From the NCBI RefSeq assembly GCF_943914805.1, contig NZ_CALUDM010000140.1, forward strand, positions 1 through 8,360: DNA of 8,360 nucleotides. Direction: 5' to 3'. Under the pieces are notes generated by a model. It did no database searches. It had not been told where the DNA came from and worked only from the letters and a program-made list of their open reading frames with translations. Source of the DNA: an uncultured Acinetobacter sp. (lineage in GTDB: Bacteria; Pseudomonadota; Gammaproteobacteria; Pseudomonadales; Moraxellaceae). Of the stretch, positions 1 to 6,153 are shown piece by piece. The translations under genes and the position numbers were made by a program. How positions within the stretch are numbered: the first letter of the stretch is position 1; every line of letters begins with the position of its first letter.

Positions 1-24
1 ATGGAATTAAGTGGAGTGTTAATA

Positions 25-348
25 ATGCCTGATATTAGTAATCTATCGGTTGAAGAGTTAAGAAAGTTAACAGCTGAAGCGGAAGCTTTAATTGAAACTA
101 AAAAAGATCAAGCTGTTGAAGATGCATATAATAAAATTATTGAAATTGCAGAGTCTGCAGGTTTAAGTTTAGAACAGTTTATTGAATACGGTGCTCAAAA
201 ACGTAAAAAGACAACGCGTAAAGCAGTTGAACCACGTTACCGTAATAAAAAAGATACTTCTGAAACTTGGACTGGACGTGGTAAACAACCACGTTGGTTA
301 GTTGCAGAAATTGAAAAAGGTGCAAAATTAGAAGATTTCTTGATCTAA
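25..348 (+). CDS. hns: H-NS family nucleoid-associated DNA-binding protein
   Basis: This is a 107-residue H-NS-type protein, expected to bind curved AT-rich DNA in the nucleoid and to silence transcription. The first half (about residues 1-50) is charged and helical, rich in E, K and A, as expected for the oligomerisation domain. A basic linker (KRKKTTRK) leads to the C-terminal DNA-binding domain, whose hallmark is YRNKKDTSETWTGRGKQPRW; the GRGKQPRW part contains the minor-groove loop of the family. The length is normal for short H-NS proteins of this group. I chose the ATG at 25 because GTGGAG at 11-16 sits 8 bases upstream and MPDISNLSVEEL is a natural H-NS N-terminus. An in-frame ATG at base 1 would add eight residues and cannot be judged because its upstream region is outside the window. 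A strong terminator follows, so the gene is probably monocistronic on this side. Family assignment is firm; its targets are not visible here. Confidence 0.93.
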   Translation: MPDISNLSVEELRKLTAEAEALIETKKDQAVEDAYNKIIEIAESAGLSLEQFIEYGAQKRKKTTRKAVEPRYRNKKDTSETWTGRGKQPRWLVAEIEKGAKLEDFLI

Positions 349-387
349 TCTTCATCTAAGTGTCATTCAACACTTATAAAGTAAGAG

Positions 388-414
388 AACCAAGCAAAAC
401 TGCTTGGTTTTTTT
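388..414 (+). terminator. Intrinsic terminator of hns
   Basis: A perfect 9-bp stem, AACCAAGCA (388-396) with TGCTTGGTT (401-409), encloses an AAAC loop and runs into seven consecutive T (408-414). It lies 39 bases after the hns stop. This is a textbook Rho-independent terminator and separates hns from the gsp genes. Confidence 0.92.
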
Positions 415-425
415 ATACGAGTGAA

Positions 426-453
426 TTGGCGATGTGAAAAAATTATGCATAAT
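426..453 (+). promoter_or_regulatory. Candidate promoter of gspNCD, overlapping a 12-bp palindrome
   Basis: TTGGCG (426-431) and CATAAT (448-453) are separated by 16 bases. The -10 matches the sigma-70 consensus at 5 of 6 positions and the -35 at only 3 of 6. The -10 is the right arm of the perfect palindrome ATTATG/CATAAT (442-453). GATAAT at 459-464 is an alternative -10 without a clear -35. Placement after the hns terminator supports a promoter somewhere here, but the exact boxes are uncertain. Confidence 0.4.
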
Positions 454-492
454 GTATAGATAATGAGGGCATCATCTCGCACGGAAGAAAAA

Positions 493-519
493 ATGAATAT
501 GGTAAAGCTGGATGAATAA
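493..519 (+). CDS. Possible 8-codon leader ORF overlapping the gspN start
   Basis: ATG at 493 opens the reading frame MNMVKLDE, which stops at TAA 517-519. It has a better ribosome binding site than gspN itself: GGAAG at 483-487, five bases upstream. Its stop lies just beyond the gspN ATG at 512, giving an 8-base overlap in a different frame. A ribosome finishing here would be placed on the gspN start, so this may be a translational-coupling leader. A short ORF can arise by chance and the peptide resembles nothing known to me. It was found by reading the sequence, not by homology. Confidence 0.35.
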   Translation: MNMVKLDE

Positions 520-1255
520 AAAATCTAAACAGGTGACATGGTGGATTACAGGGGTTATTGCATTTTTATTTTTTGTACTTTTGCAGGTTCCTGCAACTTG
601 GATCATTTCTAAATTTTATAAAAATAATCAAGTACTACAAAATGTGAGTGGGAATATTTGGCAAGGTCAGGCAGATTGGCGTAAAGGAAATTTGCGTGGA
701 TCAGTTACTTGGCGTACCCGCCCGTGGGATTTGATTTTATTACGTGTAGGTGCCAATGTTGAAATCCATACTGGGCAAACTCAGCTCAATGGTATTGTGG
801 GATATGGCGTTGGGAAAAAAATTATTATTAAAAATATAAATGGTCAGATCGCACCTGAAACTTTAAAAAATATTGCCAATTGGCAGTGGCCATCAAATTC
901 AATTCAATTGACCGATATCAGCATGAATTTTAAAAAAGATACTGGGTTTGCTGATGCGGATGGTAAATTACAATGGGGGGGTGGTGAGTTAAGATATACC
1001 TTTGGTCAGCGCCAAGATCAAATGAATATTCCTTCGCTCAATGCTCAATTGAAGAATGATACAGGAAAACTTATTTTTGATATTCAAGATCAAAGAAGTC
1101 AAAAAATGGCGAATATTAGCCTAGATCAAACATTGATGCTTGATGTGCAATTGACACAGCGTATGTTGCTGAATGTACCTTCATATAATGGTAAAGCAGG
1201 ACTAGATACCTACGTGATCAGTTCAAGACAACCACTGCTACAAGGTGGTTTCTAA
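512..1255 (+). CDS. gspN: Type II secretion system protein N (GspN)
   Basis: A 247-residue inner-membrane protein of the type II secretion system. Residues 1-8 are basic and cytoplasmic, residues 9-31 form a single membrane helix rich in W, I, F, V and L, and the rest is periplasmic. The family signature VSGNIWQGQA is at 45-54, followed by a G-L-R-G-x-V-T-W stretch and a long beta-rich region with repeated short hydrophobic strands. The length is normal for GspN. The protein is an accessory subunit, absent from some systems, thought to assist the GspC/L/M inner-membrane platform. The start at 512 is forced because an in-frame TAA lies at 503-505; its own ribosome binding site is weak (GGTAAAG, 501-507). 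A G7 run (975-981) interrupts an otherwise AT-rich gene. The stop overlaps the gspC start. GspN is less conserved than other subunits, so the neighbours gspC and gspD carry part of the assignment. Confidence 0.88.
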   Translation: MNKKSKQVTWWITGVIAFLFFVLLQVPATWIISKFYKNNQVLQNVSGNIWQGQADWRKGNLRGSVTWRTRPWDLILLRVGANVEIHTGQTQLNGIVGYGVGKKIIIKNINGQIAPETLKNIANWQWPSNSIQLTDISMNFKKDTGFADADGKLQWGGGELRYTFGQRQDQMNIPSLNAQLKNDTGKLIFDIQDQRSQKMANISLDQTLMLDVQLTQRMLLNVPSYNGKAGLDTYVISSRQPLLQGGF

Positions 1256-2115
1256 TGATGAATTTAAAAGACAAGCTTGAACATATTTCATGGAAGAAAA
1301 CTGAACATATTGCACCGATTGCATTATTTATCTTAATTTTGGCACTGTGTTGGAAATTAGCTGCTATTTTTTGGTGGATTGTTGCACCACCTCAAGTGAT
1401 ACAACCAGAACAAGTGAGTTTGGGTTCACAGCAAGTTCAAGTGCCGAATATTTCAAGTTTTTCACTGTTTAATGAAGTTGGCAGTAATTCATCGGCAGAT
1501 GATAGTGTGGCAATGGTTTTGCAAGGTGTGGTGGTGAGTTATCCTGCGCGATTCTCTTCTGCTGTGATTAAGGTCAAAGAAACAGCGGATCGATACCAAG
1601 TTGGAGATACAATAGAAGGCACCAGTTATACCGTGTCTGAGGTATATTGGGATCATATTGTGTTGAGTCAAAACGGAAACAATAGTAAAGAATTGCGTTT
1701 TACTGGTTTAGATAATTTATATCAGCCTTTACCGAATAATACATCGGGGCAAAATATAAGTACGCCATCGACTAACTCGGAACAAGCTACACAACAGCCA
1801 CCGCCAGCGAACCAAAATCAAAATGCCTTGGGTCAAGCAATAGAGCGAATGAATGAAAACCGAGAACAATATCTAAAGAACATGGGGGTGAACACGAGTA
1901 GCGGTCAAGGCTATGAAGTTACAGACCAAACCCCCGCAGCACTTCGAAATAAATTAGGATTAAGATCTGGGGATCGTATTCTTTCACTTAATGGGCAGTC
2001 AGTTGGTCAAGGACAAAATGACATTCAACTGTTAGAACAAGCTAAGCGTGAAGGGAAAGTAAAAATTGAAATTAAGCGTGGTGATCAAGTGATGACCATT
2101 CAGCAAAGTTTGTAA
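1255..2115 (+). CDS. gspC: Type II secretion system protein GspC with PDZ domain
   Basis: A 286-residue bitopic inner-membrane protein that connects the inner-membrane platform to the secretin and helps recruit substrate. A short charged cytoplasmic segment is followed by a membrane helix at about 19-44. The periplasmic homology region spans about 65-157 and includes VVVSYPARFSSAVIKV; it is the part that contacts the GspD N0 domain in studied systems. A Gln/Asn/Pro/Ser-rich linker (about 160-200) leads to a C-terminal PDZ domain (about 210-286) with LRSGDRILSLNG at 236-247. The start ATG at 1255 overlaps the gspN stop by one base (TAATG), and AAGGTGG at 1242-1248 lies 6 bases upstream. A second ATG at 1258 is equally possible and would remove one residue. 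The overlap indicates translational coupling with gspN. Domain order is typical for PDZ-type rather than coiled-coil-type GspC. Confidence 0.93.
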   Translation: MMNLKDKLEHISWKKTEHIAPIALFILILALCWKLAAIFWWIVAPPQVIQPEQVSLGSQQVQVPNISSFSLFNEVGSNSSADDSVAMVLQGVVVSYPARFSSAVIKVKETADRYQVGDTIEGTSYTVSEVYWDHIVLSQNGNNSKELRFTGLDNLYQPLPNNTSGQNISTPSTNSEQATQQPPPANQNQNALGQAIERMNENREQYLKNMGVNTSSGQGYEVTDQTPAALRNKLGLRSGDRILSLNGQSVGQGQNDIQLLEQAKREGKVKIEIKRGDQVMTIQQSL

Positions 2116-2156
2116 GTGGCTAGGACTACAAATAAAATTAGGATAGATAATAAGTT

Positions 2157-4376
2157 ATGGCTTTTTTGAATCACAATCGACCGCTTTGGGCTTTAGTTGC
2201 TGCAGCACCAATGATGGCTGCAATCAGTACGGCAGCACATGCACAAACGTGGAAAATTAATTTACGTGATGCCGATCTCACTGCTTTTATTAATGAAGTC
2301 GCCGATATTACAGGTAAAAACTTTGCTGTTGACCCACGTGTTCGTGGCAATGTGACTGTTATTTCAAATAAACCACTCAATAAAAATGAAGTTTATGACT
2401 TATTTTTGGGTGTTTTGAATGTTAATGGTGTTGTTGCGATACCTTCTGGAAATACCATTCGTTTAGTACCAGACAGCAATGTTAAAAACTCGGGTGTGCC
2501 TTATGACCCACGCAATAATGCACGTGGTGATCAAGTCGTAACACGTGTGATTTGGTTGGAAAATACCAATCCAAATGATCTTATTCCTGCGTTACGACCA
2601 TTGATGCCTCAATTTGCACATATTGCTGCAATTCAAGGAACCAATGCTCTGATTGTTTCGGATCGTGCAAGCAATATTTATCAGATTGAAACGATTGTCC
2701 GTAATTTAGATGGTACGGGGCAAAATGATATTGAAGCGATCAGTCTGCAAAGCAGTCAAGCTGAAGAAATCATTAAACAATTAGAAGTTATGAGTGCGAC
2801 GGGTGCATCTAAAGATTTTGTCGGTTCACGTGTACGCATTGTTGCGGATGCACGAACCAATCGTATTTTAATCAAAGGTGATCCAAATACACGTAAACGA
2901 TTACGTAACATCATTGAAATGCTTGATGTGCCGTCAGCGGATCGTTTGGGTGGCTTGAAAGTTTTCAAATTGAAATACGCCAGTGCAAAAAGTCTGTCTG
3001 AGATTTTACAAGGCTTAGTGACAGGTCAGGCTGTTAATTCAAGTTCTAAGGACTCTTCTAATAGCGGTTCAAGTAGTAGTAATAATTTTAATAATAACAG
3101 TTCGTCATCAAGTACAAATTCAAATAGTAATGGAAGTATTTCGACGCCATCGATTAATTTAAACAGTAACTCAAATAATACTAACCAAAATAGCGTGACG
3201 AGCTTTAATGCCAATGGCGTCAGTATTATTGCTGATGGTGCTCAAAATGCTTTAGTGGTTAAAGCTGAACCTCAACTGATGCGAGAAATAGAGGCTGCTA
3301 TTCAACAACTCGATGTCCGTCGTCAGCAAGTACTTATTGAAGCAACCATTATCGAGATACAAGGTAATGATGCGGATCAGCTTGGTGTGCAATGGGCAAT
3401 GGGTGACTTAAGTAGTGGTGTGGGTCTAATTAATTTTGACAATTTGGGTACGAGTTTATCTAAGCTGGCAGCGGGTTATTTGACAGGTGGTGCGGCAGGG
3501 CTTGGTTCTGCAGTAGGGGCGGGAACGTCACTCATTGTTGGAGATTATAAGGAAGATGCTGATGGTTCGCGTAGACTATATGGTGCGATGATTCAGGCTC
3601 TAAAAGAACGTACGAAATCTAATTTATTATCTACGCCATCTATTCTTACTACGGATAACGAAGAAGCCTATATTGTTGTCGGTGAAAATGTACCATTTGT
3701 GACTGGTTCGGTCAGTACTGGGTCTGGTGGCACAGTCAATCCATATACTTCTATCGAACGTAAAGATGTTGGTGTGACGTTAAAAGTGATTCCGCATATT
3801 GGTGAAGGCGGTTCAATTCGTTTGGAAGTAGAGCAAGAAGTTTCAGGTGTTAAGTCAAGTAAAGGACAAGCTCAAGACTTGGTTACTAGCAAACGTTCAA
3901 TCAAAACAACTGTAACTGCGGATCATGGACAAACCGTGGTGTTGGGTGGATTGATTTCTGATGATACTGTTCTTGGTCGTCAATCTGTTCCATTGTTGGG
4001 TGATATACCTGGATTAGGGCGTTTATTTAGATCTGATGCAAAGTCGAACGTAAAGCGTAACTTATTAGTTTTTATCCATCCAACCATTGTTGGGGATAAT
4101 GCTGATGTACGTCGATTATCTCAACAACGTTATGATCAGTTGTATGGTTTGCAATTGGCAATGGATAAGGATGGTAACTTTGCTAAACTGCCTGCCAATG
4201 TTGATGATGTGTTCCAACAACGTTTGCCGACTACATCTTCTAAAAGCACGCAGCCTACAATTGTTCAACCACAAGTGACACAACAACCAAGCCAATACAA
4301 GCAAGTACCTTCTGGTGGAGTGACTACGGTTCCTGCAAAAAGCAATGCAGTGACGACGCCATTGGCGATTGAATAA
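2157..4376 (+). CDS. gspD: Type II secretion system secretin GspD
   Basis: A 739-residue outer-membrane secretin, the multimeric channel through which folded exoproteins leave the periplasm. A Sec signal peptide occupies residues 1-29, with likely cleavage at AHA|Q. The N0 domain follows (about 30-105, starting QTWKINLRDADL), then N1, N2 and N3 to about residue 390. N3 is split by a Ser/Asn-rich insertion at about 293-347. The secretin core contains VPFVTG (512-517), ERKDVGVTLKVIPHI (534-548), TVVLGGLI (593-600) and VPLLGDIPGLGRLFRS (611-626). A C-terminal segment of about 100 residues, ending in a Gln/Thr/Pro-rich tail from about 690, is where a pilotin would bind, but no pilotin gene is in the window. 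The start has AGGATAG at 2140-2146, ten bases upstream. The gap from gspC is 41 bases with no terminator, so gspNCD is probably one operon. Later gsp genes are not adjacent. Confidence 0.97.
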   Translation: MAFLNHNRPLWALVAAAPMMAAISTAAHAQTWKINLRDADLTAFINEVADITGKNFAVDPRVRGNVTVISNKPLNKNEVYDLFLGVLNVNGVVAIPSGNTIRLVPDSNVKNSGVPYDPRNNARGDQVVTRVIWLENTNPNDLIPALRPLMPQFAHIAAIQGTNALIVSDRASNIYQIETIVRNLDGTGQNDIEAISLQSSQAEEIIKQLEVMSATGASKDFVGSRVRIVADARTNRILIKGDPNTRKRLRNIIEMLDVPSADRLGGLKVFKLKYASAKSLSEILQGLVTGQAVNSSSKDSSNSGSSSSNNFNNNSSSSSTNSNSNGSISTPSINLNSNSNNTNQNSVTSFNANGVSIIADGAQNALVVKAEPQLMREIEAAIQQLDVRRQQVLIEATIIEIQGNDADQLGVQWAMGDLSSGVGLINFDNLGTSLSKLAAGYLTGGAAGLGSAVGAGTSLIVGDYKEDADGSRRLYGAMIQALKERTKSNLLSTPSILTTDNEEAYIVVGENVPFVTGSVSTGSGGTVNPYTSIERKDVGVTLKVIPHIGEGGSIRLEVEQEVSGVKSSKGQAQDLVTSKRSIKTTVTADHGQTVVLGGLISDDTVLGRQSVPLLGDIPGLGRLFRSDAKSNVKRNLLVFIHPTIVGDNADVRRLSQQRYDQLYGLQLAMDKDGNFAKLPANVDDVFQQRLPTTSSKSTQPTIVQPQVTQQPSQYKQVPSGGVTTVPAKSNAVTTPLAIE

Positions 4377-4391
4377 GATGTTATTATCAAA

Positions 4392-4428
4392 CACATTGTT
4401 AAATAATTTATTTTTTAATGTGGTTTTT
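4392..4428 (+). terminator. Weak candidate terminator after gspD
   Basis: CACATT (4392-4397) can pair with AATGTG (4417-4422) around a 19-base AT-rich loop, followed by GTTTTT (4423-4428). The stem is short and AT-rich, so this is a weak terminator at best. The independent promoter of the next gene fits with transcription ending near here. Confidence 0.3.
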
Positions 4429-4458
4429 AGTGTGTCAATTAAGTGTTTTGTTTGTGAT

Positions 4459-4488
4459 TTAAGACATTCGAGCATGACATGCTAAAAT
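4459..4488 (+). promoter_or_regulatory. Candidate extended -10 promoter of the FHA gene
   Basis: TTAAGA (4459-4464, 4 of 6 consensus bases) lies 18 bases upstream of TAAAAT (4483-4488, 5 of 6). TGC directly before the -10 makes an extended -10 element. Transcription would begin near 4495, which places the ATG at 4492 before the transcript start and supports the downstream start at 4516. The inverted repeat GCATG-A-CATGC (4472-4482) abuts the -10 and could be an operator. Confidence 0.55.
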
Positions 4489-4515
4489 ATTATGAATTGG
4501 AATGAGAAGATCATC

Positions 4516-5262
4516 ATGACTTGGAAATTACAAGCAATTACAGGCGAGTTTGACGGGCAGGAAGTTGCAATCGAACGCGATATGTTGATTGGTCGCCATC
4601 AAGATGCCGACCTGGTTTTACAATCAGCGGAGATTTCTCGCCGTCATGCAGCATTTTTATTGAAAGATGATGCACTTTGGGTGCAAGACTTAAAATCTTC
4701 AAACGGTACTTTTGTAAATGATATCCGTATTGAGCACGATAAATTGCTTAAAGATGGTGATATTGTACAGTTTGCTAGCATTAAATTTAATGTATTGGCA
4801 CCTGCAAAAGTTGAGTCGGTGATCGAGAAATCTGTTCCAGAGATTGAAATTGAACCTGTTTCGCAGGCTGTTGAAAAACCAGTTCAACAACCTTCGGAAG
4901 CGATAGCAACTGCTGAAATCAAAGAAGTAGAGCTTCAAGAAAAAGTCATTGAAGAGAAAGTTGAAGAAAAAACAGCTGCTCAGCAAATGAATGAACAGGG
5001 TATGCCTGAACTTGCATCACGAGATAGCAGTGTGCAATTGTCACGTGATGGAATGCCGACAGCTGTAGGTATTCCTAAGCCTGCACCTATTCCTGAAGGT
5101 GTTGATTTACAAGCTCAAGTGGAGGCAGCACCGGCAGAGGTGTCTAAGGCTCCATCTACAGTGGATCAGCAACTTGAAGAGAAGAAAAATACTTCTGTAG
5201 GTTTAATTAGTATTGTGACTTTGGTTATTTTGGCAATTATTGCTTGGCTATTCTTTAAATAA
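4516..5262 (+). CDS. FHA-domain protein with C-terminal membrane anchor, function unknown
   Basis: A 248-residue protein with an N-terminal forkhead-associated domain (about 1-97) and one C-terminal membrane helix (about 228-247, ending AWLFFK). FHA domains bind phosphothreonine peptides. The conserved binding residues are all present: G26-R27, S41-x-x-H44 and N63-G64. The middle (about 98-224) looks disordered and is rich in Glu, Val, Pro and Gln. The absence of a signal peptide and the terminal helix suggest a tail-anchored protein with the FHA domain in the cytoplasm. I chose ATG 4516 because GAGAAG (4504-4509) lies six bases upstream; an in-frame ATG at 4492 would add MNWNEKII but lies before the predicted transcript start. 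The gene sits 139 bases after gspD with its own promoter. No protein kinase or phosphatase of the Ser/Thr type is in the window, so ligand and role are unknown. A link to secretion is only suggested by position. Confidence 0.9.
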   Translation: MTWKLQAITGEFDGQEVAIERDMLIGRHQDADLVLQSAEISRRHAAFLLKDDALWVQDLKSSNGTFVNDIRIEHDKLLKDGDIVQFASIKFNVLAPAKVESVIEKSVPEIEIEPVSQAVEKPVQQPSEAIATAEIKEVELQEKVIEEKVEEKTAAQQMNEQGMPELASRDSSVQLSRDGMPTAVGIPKPAPIPEGVDLQAQVEAAPAEVSKAPSTVDQQLEEKKNTSVGLISIVTLVILAIIAWLFFK

Positions 5263-5281
5263 TTCTTAAATGAGATAGACT

Positions 5282-5307
5282 CAAAGGCATGCAATCGCAT
5301 GCCTTTG
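5282..5307 (+). terminator. Hairpin terminator between the FHA gene and gph
   Basis: A perfect 11-bp stem, CAAAGGCATGC (5282-5292) with GCATGCCTTTG (5297-5307), has an AATC loop. It starts 19 bases after the FHA stop. The T tract is short and inside the 3' arm (TTTGTCTT), so termination may be partial. Confidence 0.7.
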
Positions 5308-5352
5308 TCTTATGTGAACGACGTTTTATTCATTCAATTTCAGGTGTAAATC

Positions 5353-6021
5353 ATGAATGTTGCAAAATTAGACCAACGAGAACTTATTTTATTTGATTTG
5401 GATGGAACCTTGGTGGATTCAGCATTTGACTTATATCGAGCAATGAATCTCAGTTTAGAGCGTTTAAACTTACCATTGGTGACAGAAGCTCAAGTACGTG
5501 TTTGGATTGGTAAGGGCACATCATTATTTTGCGAAAGTACATTGAAATATTTAAAAGGTGAGGTTGATCCTGTATTACATCAACAACTTTTAGATACTTT
5601 CTTAGAAATTTATAATGCCGATCCTTGTGTTGACACTAAACCATTCACAGGAATTTTGGAGTTCCTAGAATGGGGGATTCAAAACAATAAAAAATTGATT
5701 TGTGTAACCAATAAGCCAGAGTTACCTGCACGAAAAATTCTACAAGAACTTAAAATGGATCATTATTTTGTCGATGTGATTGGTGGAGATCGTTTTGAAG
5801 TACGGAAACCGCATCCAAAACCATTGTTATATTGTGTAGAAACCTATCAAAGTTCAAATGATAAAACGCTGATGATTGGTGATTCTAGTAATGATGTAGA
5901 AGCTGCACGTCGTGCAGAGGTTGATTGTATTGTGGTCAGCTATGGCTATAATCATGGTGAAGATATACAGCTTTGTCAGCCACAGCAAGTTGTGGATGAT
6001 TTGACAACACTTTTGGTTTAA
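5353..6021 (+). CDS. gph: Phosphoglycolate phosphatase, HAD superfamily
   Basis: A 222-residue cytoplasmic hydrolase expected to dephosphorylate 2-phosphoglycolate, for example that released in repair of oxidised DNA ends. All four HAD motifs are visible. Motif I is DLDGTLVDS with nucleophile D15 and acid/base D17. Motif II is T119 in CVTNKP. Motif III is K152 in RKPHPKP. Motif IV is GDSSND with D177 and D181 for magnesium. Residues about 20-90 form the helical cap typical of this subfamily. The length is normal. The start has AGGTG (5342-5346) six bases upstream. The order gph-trpE is the same as in Pseudomonas, which supports Gph over other HAD phosphatases. Substrate cannot be proved by motifs: relatives such as the MurNAc-6-phosphate phosphatase MupP share the fold. 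The gene may be cotranscribed with trpE, as no terminator is seen in the 132-base gap. Confidence 0.88.
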   Translation: MNVAKLDQRELILFDLDGTLVDSAFDLYRAMNLSLERLNLPLVTEAQVRVWIGKGTSLFCESTLKYLKGEVDPVLHQQLLDTFLEIYNADPCVDTKPFTGILEFLEWGIQNNKKLICVTNKPELPARKILQELKMDHYFVDVIGGDRFEVRKPHPKPLLYCVETYQSSNDKTLMIGDSSNDVEAARRAEVDCIVVSYGYNHGEDIQLCQPQQVVDDLTTLLV

Positions 6022-6040
6022 TGCATTACACGTTCGTAAT
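6012..6040 (+). promoter_or_regulatory. Poorly supported promoter candidate for the trpE leader
   Basis: TTGGTT (6013-6018) and CGTAAT (6035-6040) are 16 bases apart and would start transcription near 6047, just before the leader ORF. Both boxes are weak (3 and 4 of 6). A perfect TTGACA at 6001-6006 inside the end of gph has only a poor partner (CATTAC, 6024-6029, 17 bases away). trpE may therefore rely on one of these or on read-through from gph. Confidence 0.22.
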
Positions 6041-6058
6041 TTTGGTGTGAAAAGGAAA

Positions 6059-6153
6059 GAGGAATGAACAATAAACATAGTTTTCGATGGCGTCACTAAG
6101 TGAAATGAATAGACATAAACACTTAGTAATATCGAAAATAGAGAGAATTCCTC
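6059..6153 (+). promoter_or_regulatory. Nested inverted repeats in the trpE leader, possible translational control
   Basis: Three nested perfect pairings are present. Outer: GAGGAAT (6059-6065) with ATTCCTC (6147-6153), which ends right before the trpE ATG. Middle: TTTTCGAT (6081-6088) with ATCGAAAA (6131-6138). Inner: ACTAAGTG (6095-6102) with CACTTAGT (6120-6127). The trpE ribosome binding site GAGAG (6141-6145) lies between the middle and outer 3' arms. No T tract follows any stem, so this is not an intrinsic terminator. If folded, the structure would hinder trpE initiation, and a ribosome on the leader ORF would melt it. The pairings are directly seen; the mechanism is inferred. Confidence 0.5.
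6064..6099 (+). CDS. Candidate trpE leader peptide (MNNKHSFRWRH)
   Basis: An 11-codon ORF in the gph-trpE gap. Its ATG at 6064 is preceded by AAGGA (6052-6056) at 7-base spacing, with a further GAGG directly upstream, so it should be translated well. The single Trp codon TGG is at 6088-6090, two sense codons before the TAA stop (6097-6099). The start region, the Trp codon and the stop each touch an arm of the nested inverted repeats described at 6059-6153. Position before trpE, size, binding site and Trp codon fit a regulatory leader peptide. Against this, classical Trp leaders carry tandem Trp codons and a single one can occur by chance. Confidence 0.45.
   Translation: MNNKHSFRWRH

Noticed and set aside
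3026..3214. Leucine-rich ORF on the - strand inside gspD
   Set aside because: It is the complement of the Ser/Asn-rich coding repeat; AGT/AAT-type codons read backwards give Leu. There is no independent evidence for a gene.
4116..4475. 119-codon - strand ORF over the end of gspD
   Set aside because: It overlaps the well-supported GspD C-terminus, has no recognisable domain and no clear ribosome binding site, and its composition is that of an antisense shadow.
4492..4515. Upstream ATG of the FHA gene (MNWNEKII extension)
   Set aside because: It has no good ribosome binding site and probably precedes the transcription start, while ATG 4516 has GAGAAG at ideal spacing.
4699..4986. 95-codon Phe/Leu/Asn-rich - strand ORF
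   Set aside because: It is an antisense shadow of the Lys/Glu-rich FHA linker, with a low-complexity translation.
6064..6153. Classical trp transcription attenuator with intrinsic terminator
   Set aside because: None of the stems is followed by a T tract and there are no tandem Trp codons, so I propose translational control as the more likely reading instead.
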